52,465 nucleotides of DNA from Actinomycetota bacterium (GCA_021324355.1 JAJPJD010000019.1:1-52465), one strand, 5' to 3'. Shown: positions 14,346-23,263, counted from the stretch's first letter. The notes: generated from the letters alone by a model not told the origin. Program-made: numbers and translations.

Positions 14346-16007
14346 GTGCGCCGACGCGCCGCCCCGACCCCAGCCGCTGCGACGCCTTCAGCGCCGCCGG
14401 CCCCAGCCCCTGCGGCAACCGGGCGCGGCCGGCCGGTGTTCGACCGGCGCCAATTCCTGCGCGGCGCCGGGGCCCTCGGGGCGTCGGTCTGCTCGGCCGC
14501 ACTGTCGGGGACACTCGGCGGCTGTGGCGGGCCGACGAGGGGCACCACCGCCACGACCGCCACCCCGGCCACCACCCTGCCAGTCGGCCCGCCGGACTAC
14601 GCCGGGCTGGCCAAGCAGCTCACCGGTGCGTTGGTGCGGCCGGGCGACCCCGCCTACGACTCGGCCCGCCTCTTGTACAACGAGCGCTTCGACTCGGTGT
14701 CGGCCCCGGCTGCGATCGCCCGCTGTGCGACCCCGAGCGACGTGCAGCGCTGCGTCGACTTCGCCCGGCGCACCGGCGTCCCCCTCGCGGCGCGCTCGGG
14801 CGGCCACAGCTACGGCGGCTACTCGACCGGCCCCGGCCTGGTCGTGGACGTGAGCCCGCTTGCGACCGTGGCGCCACACCCGAACGGGTCGGGTGCGACC
14901 ATCGGCGCCGGTGCCCAGTTGATCGACGTCTACCAGGCACTCGGCAGCCACGGGGCGCTGCTGCCGGCCGGCTCGTGTCCCACTGTGGGGATCGCCGGGC
15001 TCACGCTGGGCGGCGGAATCGGCGTGCTCGACCGCCTCTACGGCCTGACCTGCGACAACCTGTCGTCGGTCACGCTGGTCACTGCCGATGGACGCCTGGT
15101 CGTCGCCGACCCGACCACCCATGCCGAGCTGTTCTGGGCCTGCCGGGGTGGTGGCGGGGGGAACTTCGGCATTGCCACGTCGTTCGAGTTCACCACCCAC
15201 CCGGTGCCCGACGATCTGGCGCTGTTCACCCTGGACTGGCCGGTGTCGGCCGCACCCGAGGTCCTGGGGGCGTGGCAGGGCTGGCTTCCCGGCCTCCCCG
15301 ACGAGCTGTGGTCGAACTGCCAGCTGCTGGCGGGCGGCGGCAGCGCCGTGGTCCGAGTGAGCGGGGTGCTGGTCGGCACCACCACCACGCTCGACGCACT
15401 CCTCGCCCCCCTGCTCACGTCGGCCGGCGCACCCGCCAGCCGCTTTGTCGGCTCTGCCGGCTACGTGGAGGCCATGTTCATCGAGGCCGGGTGCCAGGGG
15501 CTGTCGCCGGCCGCCTGCCACCTGACGACGACGCCCGGCGGGACGCTGCCTCGCTCGGCCTTCGCCGCCAAGTCCACCTTCGTCACCCAACCGTTCGGGT
15601 CGGCTGCGCTGTCGGCTGCCGCCGAGGCGCTGCACGCCGCCGCCGACCTGGCTCCCGGCCTCGGGGTGGCCCTCCTGTTCGATGCCTACGGCGGCGCGAT
15701 CAACCGGGTCCCGCCGGAGGCCACCGCGTTCGTCCACCGGGACGCGCTCTGTGGCATCCAGATGAGCGCCAGTTGGGGGTCCGGGCCGGAGCCACCCGGT
15801 GCGTCGGCGTGGCTGGCGTCCGCCGCAGCCGCCCTCGCTCCGTTCACCACCGGCGCCTACCAGAACTACATCGACCCGACGCTCACCGACTGGGCCCGGG
15901 CGTACTACGGCGCCAACCTCGAGCGGCTCGTCGCGGTCAAGCGCGCGGTCGACCCCGACGATCTGTTCCACTTCGCCCAGTCCATCCCGAGCGCGCTCCC
16001 GGCGTGA
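14346..16007 (+). CDS. Exported FAD-linked oxidase, berberine-bridge-enzyme type
   Basis: FAD-binding oxidoreductase of up to 553 residues. A twin-arginine signal DRRQFLRGAGALGASV (33-48) ends in a lipobox-like LGGC with Cys 60, so the protein is probably a Tat-exported lipoprotein. The FAD domain contains ARSGGHSYGGYS, in which His 154 is the usual covalent FAD site, and TVGIAGLTLGGGIGVLDRLYG. The C-terminal YQNYIDPTLTDWARAYYGAN and VDPDDLFHFAQSIP are typical of the BBE domain. The first 30 residues are Pro/Ala low complexity, and GTG 14436, just before the twin arginine, may be the true start. The gene overlaps the following methylase as GTGA. Substrate unknown; sugars or polyphenols are usual for the family. 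Confidence 0.87.
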   Translation: MRRRAAPTPAAATPSAPPAPAPAATGRGRPVFDRRQFLRGAGALGASVCSAALSGTLGGCGGPTRGTTATTATPATTLPVGPPDYAGLAKQLTGALVRPGDPAYDSARLLYNERFDSVSAPAAIARCATPSDVQRCVDFARRTGVPLAARSGGHSYGGYSTGPGLVVDVSPLATVAPHPNGSGATIGAGAQLIDVYQALGSHGALLPAGSCPTVGIAGLTLGGGIGVLDRLYGLTCDNLSSVTLVTADGRLVVADPTTHAELFWACRGGGGGNFGIATSFEFTTHPVPDDLALFTLDWPVSAAPEVLGAWQGWLPGLPDELWSNCQLLAGGGSAVVRVSGVLVGTTTTLDALLAPLLTSAGAPASRFVGSAGYVEAMFIEAGCQGLSPAACHLTTTPGGTLPRSAFAAKSTFVTQPFGSAALSAAAEALHAAADLAPGLGVALLFDAYGGAINRVPPEATAFVHRDALCGIQMSASWGSGPEPPGASAWLASAAAALAPFTTGAYQNYIDPTLTDWARAYYGANLERLVAVKRAVDPDDLFHFAQSIPSALPA

Positions 16008-17203
16008 TCAAGTACCTGGGCTCCAAGCGACGCCTCGTGCCGGTGATCGGCCGCATGGTCGAGGCGGTGGGGGCGGGCCGAACCCTCGACCTGTTCACCG
16101 GGACCACCAGGGTGGCCCAAGCGTGCAAGGCCCTCGGGGCCGAGGTCACCGCGGTCGACCTGGCTCGCTACTCCGAGGTGTTCGCCCGGTGCTACATCGA
16201 GACCGATGCCCGAGCGATCGACCCAGGCGAGCTGGCCGAGGTGGTGGCCGACCTCGACGCCCGGCCGGGCCGGCCAGGGTACGTGACCGAGACCTTCTGC
16301 CACCGGGCCCGCTACTTCCAGCCGTTCAACGGCGAGCGAATCGACGCCATCCGAGAGGCCATCGAGATCGAGTTGGCCGACAGCCCCCTCTACCCGATCC
16401 TGCTCACCAGCCTGATCGAGGCTGCTGACCGGGTCGACTCGACCACCGGCGTCCAGATGGCGTACGTGAAGGACTGGGCTCCCCGCTCGTTCAACCGGCT
16501 CGAGCTGCGGGTCCCGAAGCTGCTCGAGGGAACGGGCCGAGCGCTGCGAGGCGAAGCCACCGAGCTCGCCGGACGGCTCGGCCACTTCGACGTCGCCTAC
16601 CTCGACCCCCCCTACAACCAGCACCGCTACTTCACCAACTACCACGTGTGGGAGACCCTGGTCGCCTGGGACGCTCCCGAGCACTACGGGATCGCCTGCA
16701 AGCGCGTCGACGCCCGGGACCCCAGCACCAAGAGCATCTTCAACTCCAAACGAACCATGCCGACGGCCTTGGCCACGGTGGTGGCTGAGGTCGACTGCGA
16801 GCTGCTGATCCTCTCGTACAACGACGAGTCCTGGGTGCACCTCGACCAGCTGGTGGCGATGTGCGGCCAGCGCGAGGCGGTGCAGGTCCTCAGCTTCGAC
16901 TCCCCCCGCTACGTCGGCGCACGCATCGGCATCTACAACCCGAGGGGCGAGCGGGTCGGCACCGTCTCCCGCCTCCGCAATGTCGAACACCTGGTGGTGG
17001 CCGGGTCGGCCGACGCGGTCGAACGGGCCGTCGAGGCAGGGCTGGCCACCGCCGCCGAGCAAGGGATCGCCGGAGAGGCCGTGCGGGGCAGCCGGGTCGT
17101 CGACCGAGCGCATGGCGAGGCCCGTCGCGGATCGGTTCGTCAGGGTCCGGTCGAACGGATGGTGGCGCCCCGCACGGTGCTGCAGGCACGGGGCAGCGCG
17201 TGA
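16004..17203 (+). CDS. DNA adenine methyltransferase, D12 class
   Basis: N6-adenine DNA methyltransferase of 399 residues. It starts IKYLGSKRRLVPVI, the usual D12 opening, has the SAM-binding motif LDLFTGTTRVAQ (28-39) and the catalytic DPPY (201-204) in YLDPPYNQHRYFTNYHVWET. RYFQPFNGERIDAIRE is a further family mark. The final 80 residues are Arg/Ala-rich and not recognised. No restriction endonuclease or specificity gene is adjacent, so it is probably an orphan methylase. GTG 16004 overlaps the stop of the FAD oxidase by four bases, an odd coupling of a DNA enzyme to an exported oxidase. The target sequence cannot be predicted. Confidence 0.9.
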   Translation: MIKYLGSKRRLVPVIGRMVEAVGAGRTLDLFTGTTRVAQACKALGAEVTAVDLARYSEVFARCYIETDARAIDPGELAEVVADLDARPGRPGYVTETFCHRARYFQPFNGERIDAIREAIEIELADSPLYPILLTSLIEAADRVDSTTGVQMAYVKDWAPRSFNRLELRVPKLLEGTGRALRGEATELAGRLGHFDVAYLDPPYNQHRYFTNYHVWETLVAWDAPEHYGIACKRVDARDPSTKSIFNSKRTMPTALATVVAEVDCELLILSYNDESWVHLDQLVAMCGQREAVQVLSFDSPRYVGARIGIYNPRGERVGTVSRLRNVEHLVVAGSADAVERAVEAGLATAAEQGIAGEAVRGSRVVDRAHGEARRGSVRQGPVERMVAPRTVLQARGSA

Positions 17204-17281
17204 GGCGACGTGGAACCGGCGCGCCAGGGCCCTCTCGGATCCCTGGCCCTCTCAGGGTGCCGGGCGTGCGCTCCGGAGGGC

Positions 17282-17321
17282 CACGGGCGCCCGACGCGCC
17301 CATCGGGACGCGCCGCCCGTG
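17282..17321. terminator. Hairpin between convergent genes, possible bidirectional terminator
   Basis: CACGGGCG (17282-17289) pairs perfectly with CGCCCGTG (17314-17321), with further partial pairing inside the loop. It lies in the 139-base gap between the methylase end and the oppositely oriented amidohydrolase end. There is no T-run on either side, so it would be an actinobacterial-type hairpin terminator at best. Confidence 0.4.
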
Positions 17322-17342
17322 CCCGACTCCGATGGGGAAACC

Positions 17343-19043
17343 TCAGGCCGGAGCGGGCTGCGGTCCGCGGACCAGGCGGCCCGGGAGCGCGCCGGTGTGC
17401 TCCCCGTCGCAGTAGGTCTCCACGCCCGAGACGAAGGTGTGCAGATAGCCCTCGGCCCGCTGGAGGAGCCGCTTGCCCCCGGCCGGCAGGTCGAACGCCA
17501 TGGTCGGGGCCCGCAGCCTGAGGCGGTCGAGGTCGATCACATTGAGGTCGGCCTTGAAGCCGGGGCGCAGCACGCCACGGTCGCCGAGACCGGCCATCGC
17601 CGCGGTCATCGAGGTCTGCTTGGCCACTGCCTGGCTGAGCTCGAGCCGCTGCCCCCGGTCACGGTCCCGCACCCAGTGGGTGAGCATGGTGGTCTGGAAG
17701 CTGGCGTCGCAGATGGTCCCGACATGGGCCCCTCCGTCGCCCAGGCCGAGCACCGAGTGCTCGTCGGCGAGCATGCAGGCGACGGCGTCGAGGTTCCCCT
17801 CTGCGTAGTTGAGGAACGGCACGTAGAGGAACCCCCGCCCCTCCCCGGACACGAGGTGCTCCAGGGCGAGCACTTCGGGTGCCACCCCGGCGCGCTCGGC
17901 CATGGCGGCCAGCGAGTCCTCCGGCGGCGGCTCGTAGTTCGGGGGATCGCCGAGGACGAAGACCTTGTCCCAACGGAACGGCGCTCTGGCTGCCGCCATC
18001 TCGGCCGCCACCTGGGCGCGCACGTCGGGGTCGCGCAGCCGCGCCACCCGCTCCTCGAGCGGACGGCCGGCGAGGGCGCGCCCAATCGCTGAGGTCCGGG
18101 TCGGGTCGATGGTGGCCTGGAGGCCGAGCAGGAGGCCGACCGGCCGGGACGCCACCTGGGCGGTCACCTGAAGGCCCCGGCCGTTGGCGTCGGCGATGGC
18201 CCGCAGGATGCGTCGCCAGTCGTCGGGCCGGTGATCGTTCTGAGCCAGCGAGATGGACAACGGTCGGCCCGAGGACGCCGCCATCGAGAGCACGGTGGCC
18301 ATCTCCTCCTCGAACTGCGCGAAGTCCGAGACAACCTGGAGGACGCCGCGACCGGAGGCGGCCATTGCGGCCGCGATCCCGGCCAGCTCGTCGCCGGCCG
18401 CGGTGAGGGTCGGGGTCCACTCCCCTCTCGACGTCCGGTGATTGCGGGTCCTCGAGGTGCTGAACCCGAACGCGCCGGCTTCGACAGCCTCCCGGGCCAG
18501 CCTTCCCATCTGCTCGATGTCGTCGTCGGTCGCGTCCTGTCGAGCCGCGCCCCGCTCGCCCATGACATAGAGCCGGAGCGCCCCATGGGGCACCTGAGCC
18601 CCGACGTCGACGTCCCAGCGGTGACGCTCGAGCACGGCGAGGTACTCCGGGAAGCTCTCCCACTCCCACGTCAGGCCCTCGTGCAGGGCAGTGCCCGGGA
18701 TGTCCTCCACGCCCTCCATGAGCTCGACCAGCCGCTCGCGGTCGCCCGGTCGCACCGGTGCGAAGCCCACGCCGCAGTTGCCCATGATCACGGTGGTCAC
18801 CCCGTGCCACGACGACGGCGTCATTCGGCTCTCCCAGGTCGCCTGGCCGTCGTAGTGGCAGTGGACGTCGACGAAGCCGGGCGTCACGATGGCACCGTCG
18901 GCATCGACGGTCCGACGGGCCTGGCCGTCGACCGTCCCGACGGCGGCGATACGACCCTCGTCCAGTGCGACGTCGCCGGTGCGCGGTGGCGACCCGGACC
19001 CATCCACGATGGTGCCGCCCCGAATGACCAGGTCGTAGGCCAT
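17343..19043 (-). CDS. Amidohydrolase, N-acyl-D-amino-acid deacylase family
   Basis: Metal-dependent amidohydrolase of 566 residues. The N-terminus MAYDLVIRGGTIVDGSGSPP and PGFVDVHCHYDGQATWE are diagnostic, with metal ligands His 61 and His 63. The segment VIMGNCGVGFAPVRP is shared with D-aminoacylases, and GLGDGGAHVGTICDASF near residue 430 carries the conserved Asp/His region. The C-terminus GVLRPGFKADLNVIDLDRLR closes the composite beta domain. ATG 19043 follows GGGAGGGACC. Substrate is uncertain: the family includes D-aminoacylases and many uncharacterised members. It may share a transcript with the thioesterase gene that begins upstream of it. Confidence 0.9.
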   Translation of the reverse strand: MAYDLVIRGGTIVDGSGSPPRTGDVALDEGRIAAVGTVDGQARRTVDADGAIVTPGFVDVHCHYDGQATWESRMTPSSWHGVTTVIMGNCGVGFAPVRPGDRERLVELMEGVEDIPGTALHEGLTWEWESFPEYLAVLERHRWDVDVGAQVPHGALRLYVMGERGAARQDATDDDIEQMGRLAREAVEAGAFGFSTSRTRNHRTSRGEWTPTLTAAGDELAGIAAAMAASGRGVLQVVSDFAQFEEEMATVLSMAASSGRPLSISLAQNDHRPDDWRRILRAIADANGRGLQVTAQVASRPVGLLLGLQATIDPTRTSAIGRALAGRPLEERVARLRDPDVRAQVAAEMAAARAPFRWDKVFVLGDPPNYEPPPEDSLAAMAERAGVAPEVLALEHLVSGEGRGFLYVPFLNYAEGNLDAVACMLADEHSVLGLGDGGAHVGTICDASFQTTMLTHWVRDRDRGQRLELSQAVAKQTSMTAAMAGLGDRGVLRPGFKADLNVIDLDRLRLRAPTMAFDLPAGGKRLLQRAEGYLHTFVSGVETYCDGEHTGALPGRLVRGPQPAPA

Positions 19044-19119
19044 GGTCCCTCCCTTGGCTCTCCCCTCCCCGATCCTGCCAGGACTGGGCGCTGGCCGCTC
19101 GGCAGCGCGGCGGTTCGGC

Positions 19120-19533
19120 TCAGGGCCGCAGCACGAGCTGGGTCTGGGTGACCTTGGCCACCAGCCGGTCCTCGGCATCGCGCAGCTCGGTCTCGACCAC
19201 GATGACGGTCCGGCCCACATGGAGGGGCCGGGAGGTGGCCACCACGTGGCGGTCCCGCACAGCACGCAGGAAGTTGGTCTTGGACTCAACGGTGGTGGTG
19301 CCCGACGCATCCGGCGGCAGGTGCAACGACGCACACATCCCGCCGGTCGAGTCGGCCAGGGCCATCAGCGCCCCGCCATGGAGCACCCCACCCGCGGTGC
19401 AGCGGTCCTCCGACCATCCCAGCCGGGCCTGGACCTCCTCGCCGGACGCGCCGAGCAGCTCGATCCCCAAGGCCCGAGCGAAGGGCATGGAGCGATAGAA
19501 GGTGGCCGCAAGGTTCGCTGGTGCTGTGCTCAC
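19120..19533 (-). CDS. PaaI-type hotdog-fold thioesterase
   Basis: A 137-residue hotdog thioesterase. The key motif is GGVLHGGALMALADSTGG, the PaaI-family 'HGG.....D' signature, followed by ESKTNFLRAVRDRHVVATS and a strand-rich C-terminus ending VAKVTQTQLVLRP. Such enzymes hydrolyse acyl-CoA or aryl-CoA esters in the cytosol. GTG 19533 is the only start that gives the expected length; the ribosome site is poor. It lies 76 bases upstream of the amidohydrolase in the same direction. Substrate not predictable. Confidence 0.87.
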   Translation of the reverse strand: MSTAPANLAATFYRSMPFARALGIELLGASGEEVQARLGWSEDRCTAGGVLHGGALMALADSTGGMCASLHLPPDASGTTTVESKTNFLRAVRDRHVVATSRPLHVGRTVIVVETELRDAEDRLVAKVTQTQLVLRP

Positions 19534-19603
19534 GGTGCGAGCATCGCAGATCCCCCGTCCCCCGACCGGGGCAAGCGCGCCCCGCGTCGCCTCGCTCGGT
19601 GGA

Positions 19604-20179
19604 TCAGAGGGGCGCGAGCTCGGCGTAGGCAGCCCGGTCCAAGGGACCCGAACGGATCCGCCCCGAGGAGGTGGGGACCTGAGCCGGCTGGCCCCCGACC
19701 CGGATCGACACCCGGTCGATGCCGGGGAACTGGGTGAGGGTGTAGACGAGCTGCGCCGCCGCGAGGATCTGTTCCTTGCCGCCCAGCTGCGAGAACGAGG
19801 CCGCGACGTCGACCACAGCGGTGGAGCCGTCGACCGCCTCGAGGGTGAGGGGGGTCGCGGTGGAGATCGGGCTCTCCAGGTTGGCGGCCGCCTCGGCGCC
19901 GGTGGTCCCCCGGCCGAGCGCCCGGAGCGCGCTGGCAAGGGTCCCAGGAGCCGGGACCGCCCGGTTCACCGTCACCAGGTGCTCGCCCAGGACCAGATAG
20001 ACGGTGATCCCCACGGTGGCCGACGCCGGGACGGTCGTGCTCGGTGCCGCCCGCAGGAGGCCGAAGGGTACCTGGTGGTCGTCGATGAGCTGCGGGGAGC
20101 GCTGCGCGCCGATCGAGCACCCGGCGGCCGCCAGCCCGGCCGCGACCACCGCCGCCAGCGCCCCGAGCCGACGCCTCAC
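19604..20179 (-). CDS. GerMN-domain lipoprotein in the LpqB position
   Basis: A 191-residue lipoprotein. The signal peptide runs from Met 1 to the lipobox AAGC with Cys 21. The rest matches a GerMN domain: ITVYLVLGEHLVTVNRAVPA, a central region with LTLEAVDGSTAVVDVAASF, and LAAAQLVYTLTQFPGIDRVS. GTG 20179 overlaps the stop of the histidine kinase (GTGA), so it is the third gene of an mtrA-mtrB-lpqB-type operon. LpqB of other actinobacteria is about 580 residues with an added beta-propeller; this one has only the GerMN part. In that system the lipoprotein modulates the kinase, and the same role is plausible here. Confidence 0.85.
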   Translation of the reverse strand: MRRRLGALAAVVAAGLAAAGCSIGAQRSPQLIDDHQVPFGLLRAAPSTTVPASATVGITVYLVLGEHLVTVNRAVPAPGTLASALRALGRGTTGAEAAANLESPISTATPLTLEAVDGSTAVVDVAASFSQLGGKEQILAAAQLVYTLTQFPGIDRVSIRVGGQPAQVPTSSGRIRSGPLDRAAYAELAPL

Positions 20180-21570
20180 TGGGTCACCACCGGCAGGGTC
20201 ACCACGAAGCGGGAGCCGCCCCCGGGGGCCGGCTCCACCCGAACGGAGCCCTGGTGGGCCCGGACGTGCTCGGCCACCAAGGCGAGCCCGAGCCCCGATC
20301 CGGCCACCGCCGAGCGTCGTCCAGCCGCCTTGCCGCGGTAGAAGCGCTCGAAGATCAGCTCGGCCTCGGCCGGATCGACTCCGGGCCCATGGTCTTCGAC
20401 CGCGATCTCGACCGCCCCGTCCCGACGGTCGACCCAGACCAACGACGATCCGCCGGCGTGCACCTGGGCGTTGTCCAGCAGGTTGACGAGGACCCGCTGC
20501 AGCCGGCGCTTGTCGCCCAACACGACGGAGCCTGCGGCGGCCGGCTGGACCCGGACCGCCACCGGGCTCGGATGGGCGGCGGCGGTGTGCTCGACCAGTT
20601 CGCCGATCAGGACCGGGTCGAGCTCGACCGGCTCGGCTCCGGCATCGACCCGGGAGATCTCGAGGAGGTCCTGGACCATGTCCGAGAACCGGTCGATCTC
20701 GGCCTTCAGCAGATCGACTGCCGTGCGACCGTCGGCCGGGAGGGCCTGACGGTAGGCATCGACCAGCTCGACCGAGGCACCGACGGTGGTGAGCGGCGAG
20801 CGGAGCTCGTGGCTCAGGTCGGCGGCGAAGCGAGCATCCCGCTCGATCCGCTCCTGGAGCCGGGCGACCATGTCGTTGAACGCGTCGACCAGCGGGCCCA
20901 GGTCGGCATCGGGGGGCAAGCGCTGGTCGAGCCGGCCGGCGGCGATCTCGCCGGCCACCCGCGCGGTGGCCGCGAGTGGGCGGACCAGCCTGCGGCTGGC
21001 CCCCAGCCCGAGCAGGGTCCCGCCCACCGTCGCGGCCGCCGCCGCCGCCGCCAGCACGATGGCCAGGGTCTCCAAGGTCGAGCGGAGCTCGGCCAACGAG
21101 TGGATCTCGAAGTAGTACGCGTTCACCGACGGGATCGGGATCCCGACCGCGAAGGCTGGCATGCCCTGCAGGTAGATGCGCTGGTCGGCCGGGTGGCCGG
21201 CCAGCACGGCCGACACGAGCGAGGCCGGCAGAGAAGCCGAGCCGACCAGGGCCGAGGTGGAGAACCACAGCCGGTCCCGGTTGACCAGCACCTGGACGCC
21301 GTTGGCTCGAGCCAGCGAGGACAGCACGTCCTCGAGCCTGGCCTCGGGCGAGGCCAGCTCCTCCTTGAACAACCGGGCGTCGACGTAGGTCTGCCGGAGG
21401 CTGCTGTTCTGGCGCTGGCTCAGCAGCTCGTGGTCGGCCAGGGCGTAGGTGATCAGCGCCACCGCCGTCGACACCAGGGCCGCGCCGAGCCCGAAGGTGA
21501 GCGCCGTCCGGGTCCGCAAGCTCGGCCGGCTCCGCCGAGATCGCCCGCCGGCCCTTGGCCACGGCCTCAT
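20176..21570 (-). CDS. Sensor histidine kinase, MtrB-like
   Basis: Membrane histidine kinase of 464 residues. A transmembrane helix at about 23-45 and a second at about 165-188 frame an extracytoplasmic sensor of roughly 120 residues. A HAMP domain follows, then the H-box FAADLSHELRSPLTTV with the phosphorylated His 254, the N-box VNLLDNAQVHAGG, and ATP-lid motifs EDHGPGVDP and GSGLGLALVAEHV. ATG 21570 overlaps the regulator's stop by four bases. Its neighbours, an OmpR-type regulator upstream and a GerMN lipoprotein downstream, point to the MtrAB-LpqB system that links cell-wall state and cell division; the assignment is by arrangement more than by sequence detail. Confidence 0.9.
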   Translation of the reverse strand: MRPWPRAGGRSRRSRPSLRTRTALTFGLGAALVSTAVALITYALADHELLSQRQNSSLRQTYVDARLFKEELASPEARLEDVLSSLARANGVQVLVNRDRLWFSTSALVGSASLPASLVSAVLAGHPADQRIYLQGMPAFAVGIPIPSVNAYYFEIHSLAELRSTLETLAIVLAAAAAAATVGGTLLGLGASRRLVRPLAATARVAGEIAAGRLDQRLPPDADLGPLVDAFNDMVARLQERIERDARFAADLSHELRSPLTTVGASVELVDAYRQALPADGRTAVDLLKAEIDRFSDMVQDLLEISRVDAGAEPVELDPVLIGELVEHTAAAHPSPVAVRVQPAAAGSVVLGDKRRLQRVLVNLLDNAQVHAGGSSLVWVDRRDGAVEIAVEDHGPGVDPAEAELIFERFYRGKAAGRRSAVAGSGLGLALVAEHVRAHQGSVRVEPAPGGGSRFVVTLPVVTQ

Positions 21571-22247
21571 GTCGCCAGCTTGTACCCTGCGCCCCGGACC
21601 GTCACGATCAGCTCGGGCTTGGACGGGTCACGCTCCACCTTGGACCGAAGCCGGCCGATGTGGGTGTCGACCAGCCGCTCGTCGCCGAAGTAGTCGTACT
21701 CCCATACCTGCTCGAGGAGCTGGGTCCGGGTGAGCACCCAACCGGGATGCTCGGCCAGCGCGCACAGCACCTTGTACTCGGTCCGAGTGAGGGGGAGCTC
21801 GATCCCGTCCCGCACGACCACGTTGGCCTCCCGGTGGATCTCGAGGTCTCCCACCCGGACCACCGTGGTCGTCTGCTCGCCGACCGAGACTCGCCGCAGG
21901 AGGGCTCGGACCCGGGCGGCGAGCACCTTGGCCACCACCGGCTTCACGACGTAGTCGTCGGCACCTGCCTCCAGCCCGGCCACCACGTCGTGCGAATCGC
22001 CATGCGCGGTGACGATGATGATCGGGACGTTGCTCGCCCGGCGCAGGGCCCGGGTGACCTCGAAGCCGTCGATCCCGGGCAGCCGGAGGTCGACCAGGAC
22101 CACGTCGGGCGGCCGGGCCTCGAACGCCGCCAACCCCTCCTCCCCGCTGCCGGCCTCGGCTACCGCGAAGCCGTCGCGCTGGAGCGAGAGCGAGAGCACG
22201 GTCCGGATCCGTTCGTCGTCCTCGATGAACAGGATCAGCGGTGCCAT
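21567..22247 (-). CDS. Response regulator, OmpR family, MtrA-like
   Basis: A 226-residue response regulator. The receiver domain has acidic Asp 10 and Asp 11, phosphoacceptor Asp 53 in VVLVDLRLPGIDGFE, and the conserved Lys in DDYVVKPV. The C-terminal winged helix shows LTRTEYKVLCALAEHPGWVL and VDTHIGRLRSKVERDPSKPE ending VRGAGYKLAT, as in OmpR/PhoB proteins. ATG 22247 follows GAGGAGGGCG. It is the first gene of the operon with the kinase and GerMN lipoprotein. A direct GTnAC repeat about 1.1 kb away could be one of its targets. Confidence 0.92.
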   Translation of the reverse strand: MAPLILFIEDDERIRTVLSLSLQRDGFAVAEAGSGEEGLAAFEARPPDVVLVDLRLPGIDGFEVTRALRRASNVPIIIVTAHGDSHDVVAGLEAGADDYVVKPVVAKVLAARVRALLRRVSVGEQTTTVVRVGDLEIHREANVVVRDGIELPLTRTEYKVLCALAEHPGWVLTRTQLLEQVWEYDYFGDERLVDTHIGRLRSKVERDPSKPELIVTVRGAGYKLAT

Positions 22248-22367
22248 CGCCCTCCTCGCGGGGAGTTCGGGCGGCGACGCCTGGCCCAGTCGACGGCGCG
22301 CATCCCGAGCCCGGCGGCCGCTCTGCCCCAGATCACCACCTGATCGTGCCGGCGTCGACGACGCTCG

Positions 22368-22955
22368 CTAGGGCGTCCCGCACATCACGAACGGGCGCAT
22401 GGTCATCGCGTTGCCCTTGCCCAGGGGCTTCATGACCATCCCGACGGTGAGCCAGGTGGTCGAGCTGAGCGGGTAGGAGGAACGCAGGATGACGTTGCGG
22501 TCGGCCGGCCCCGGGGCGGCCACCTCGGCCCCGCCGGAGAGCAGCACCTCGCCCTTGGGGCACGAGGTGCGGGCCACCAGCACCGTGCCGACCGGCGGGT
22601 CGGCCACGCTGGTCATGACGCTGGCCGCGATGCGCTTGGCCGCAAGGATGGTCCCCGCCGGTCCCGGCTGGCCGGTTGCCCCCCGCGGCCCCGGGGCCCC
22701 CTGCGGCCCGACCGCGCCCTGGGGACCAGCCGGGCCCTGCGGCCCGACCGCGCCCTGGGGACCAGCCGGGCCCTGCGCCGGTTGGGCGGCCAACGACCAG
22801 GCACCCACCCCCAGGCCGGCCAGCCCGACGAGCAGCGCGACCACGATCCCGGCCACCACCAGCGGGCCCCCCGACGAAGGCCCGGCCGACTGGGTGCCGC
22901 CGATGGCTCGAAGCCGTCCGAACGTCGGGTGCCCGACCTCGGTTCGTTCGTCCAT
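22368..22955 (-). CDS. Membrane protein with collagen-like Gly-X-Y repeats
   Basis: A 195-residue protein with a short cytoplasmic N-terminus, one membrane helix (about 33-57), and an external part. The external part opens with 13 Gly-X-Y triplets ([12 protein letters not shown] type, about 62-100), long enough for a short collagen-like triple helix, and ends in a compact domain of about 95 residues with two cysteines ([13 protein letters not shown] and MCGTP) that may form a disulfide. ATG 22955 was chosen because AGGAG sits five bases upstream; GTG 22961 would overlap that site. Function unknown. It may be co-transcribed with the small membrane protein gene 62 bases upstream. Confidence 0.8.
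   Translation of the reverse strand: MDERTEVGHPTFGRLRAIGGTQSAGPSSGGPLVVAGIVVALLVGLAGLGVGAWSLAAQPAQGPAGPQGAVGPQGPAGPQGAVGPQGAPGPRGATGQPGPAGTILAAKRIAASVMTSVADPPVGTVLVARTSCPKGEVLLSGGAEVAAPGPADRNVILRSSYPLSSTTWLTVGMVMKPLGKGNAMTMRPFVMCGTP
22705..22776. repeat. Exact tandem duplication of a 36-base unit in the collagen-like gene
   Basis: Bases 22705-22740 and 22741-22776 are identical. Each unit encodes 12 residues, four Gly-X-Y triplets. Exact identity at DNA level suggests recent slippage and that repeat number may vary between strains. Confidence 0.9.
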
Positions 22956-23017
22956 GATCACTCCTTCTCTCTCTTGCCTCTCATCTCGGCCGCAGCCGTT
23001 CGGCGAGGCCGGTCAGT

Positions 23018-23263
23018 TCAGCCACCGGCGCCTGCGGCGCCTCGCAGGAGCGGCCAGCCATGGGCCCCGGCGTGCCCCCCGACCGCCAGCGCCACCATGG
23101 CGGCCAGGGCCAGCGCCGCCGCGGTGACGAGGGCGACCACCACCAAGCGTCGGAGGCTCGGGCCCGACACCGTGCCCCAGGGCCACAGCTCGACGGCACG
23201 GAGCGCCACCGGCCGTCGTGGCCCCCCGCTCCTGTGAACCGGGTGGCTCGCCTGCGCTTCCAT
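23018..23263 (-). CDS. Small single-pass membrane protein
   Basis: An 81-residue protein, not recognised as a known family. About 38 polar residues ([20 protein letters not shown] at the start) precede one strongly hydrophobic helix, [20 protein letters not shown], and a Gly/Ala-rich tail. The start is well supported: ATG 23263 has GAGGAGG five to six bases upstream. A longer overlapping frame on the same strand (22981-23556) has no such start and is Arg/Trp-rich, so it was dropped. The gene lies just upstream of the collagen-like gene and below a palindromic GTnAC repeat, close to the MtrAB-like genes, which hints at envelope-related expression. Confidence 0.6.
   Translation of the reverse strand: MEAQASHPVHRSGGPRRPVALRAVELWPWGTVSGPSLRRLVVVALVTAAALALAAMVALAVGGHAGAHGWPLLRGAAGAGG

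Noticed and set aside
22705-22776. 36-base repeat as a CRISPR-like unit
   Set aside because: The two copies are directly adjacent with no spacer and encode Gly-X-Y triplets in frame.
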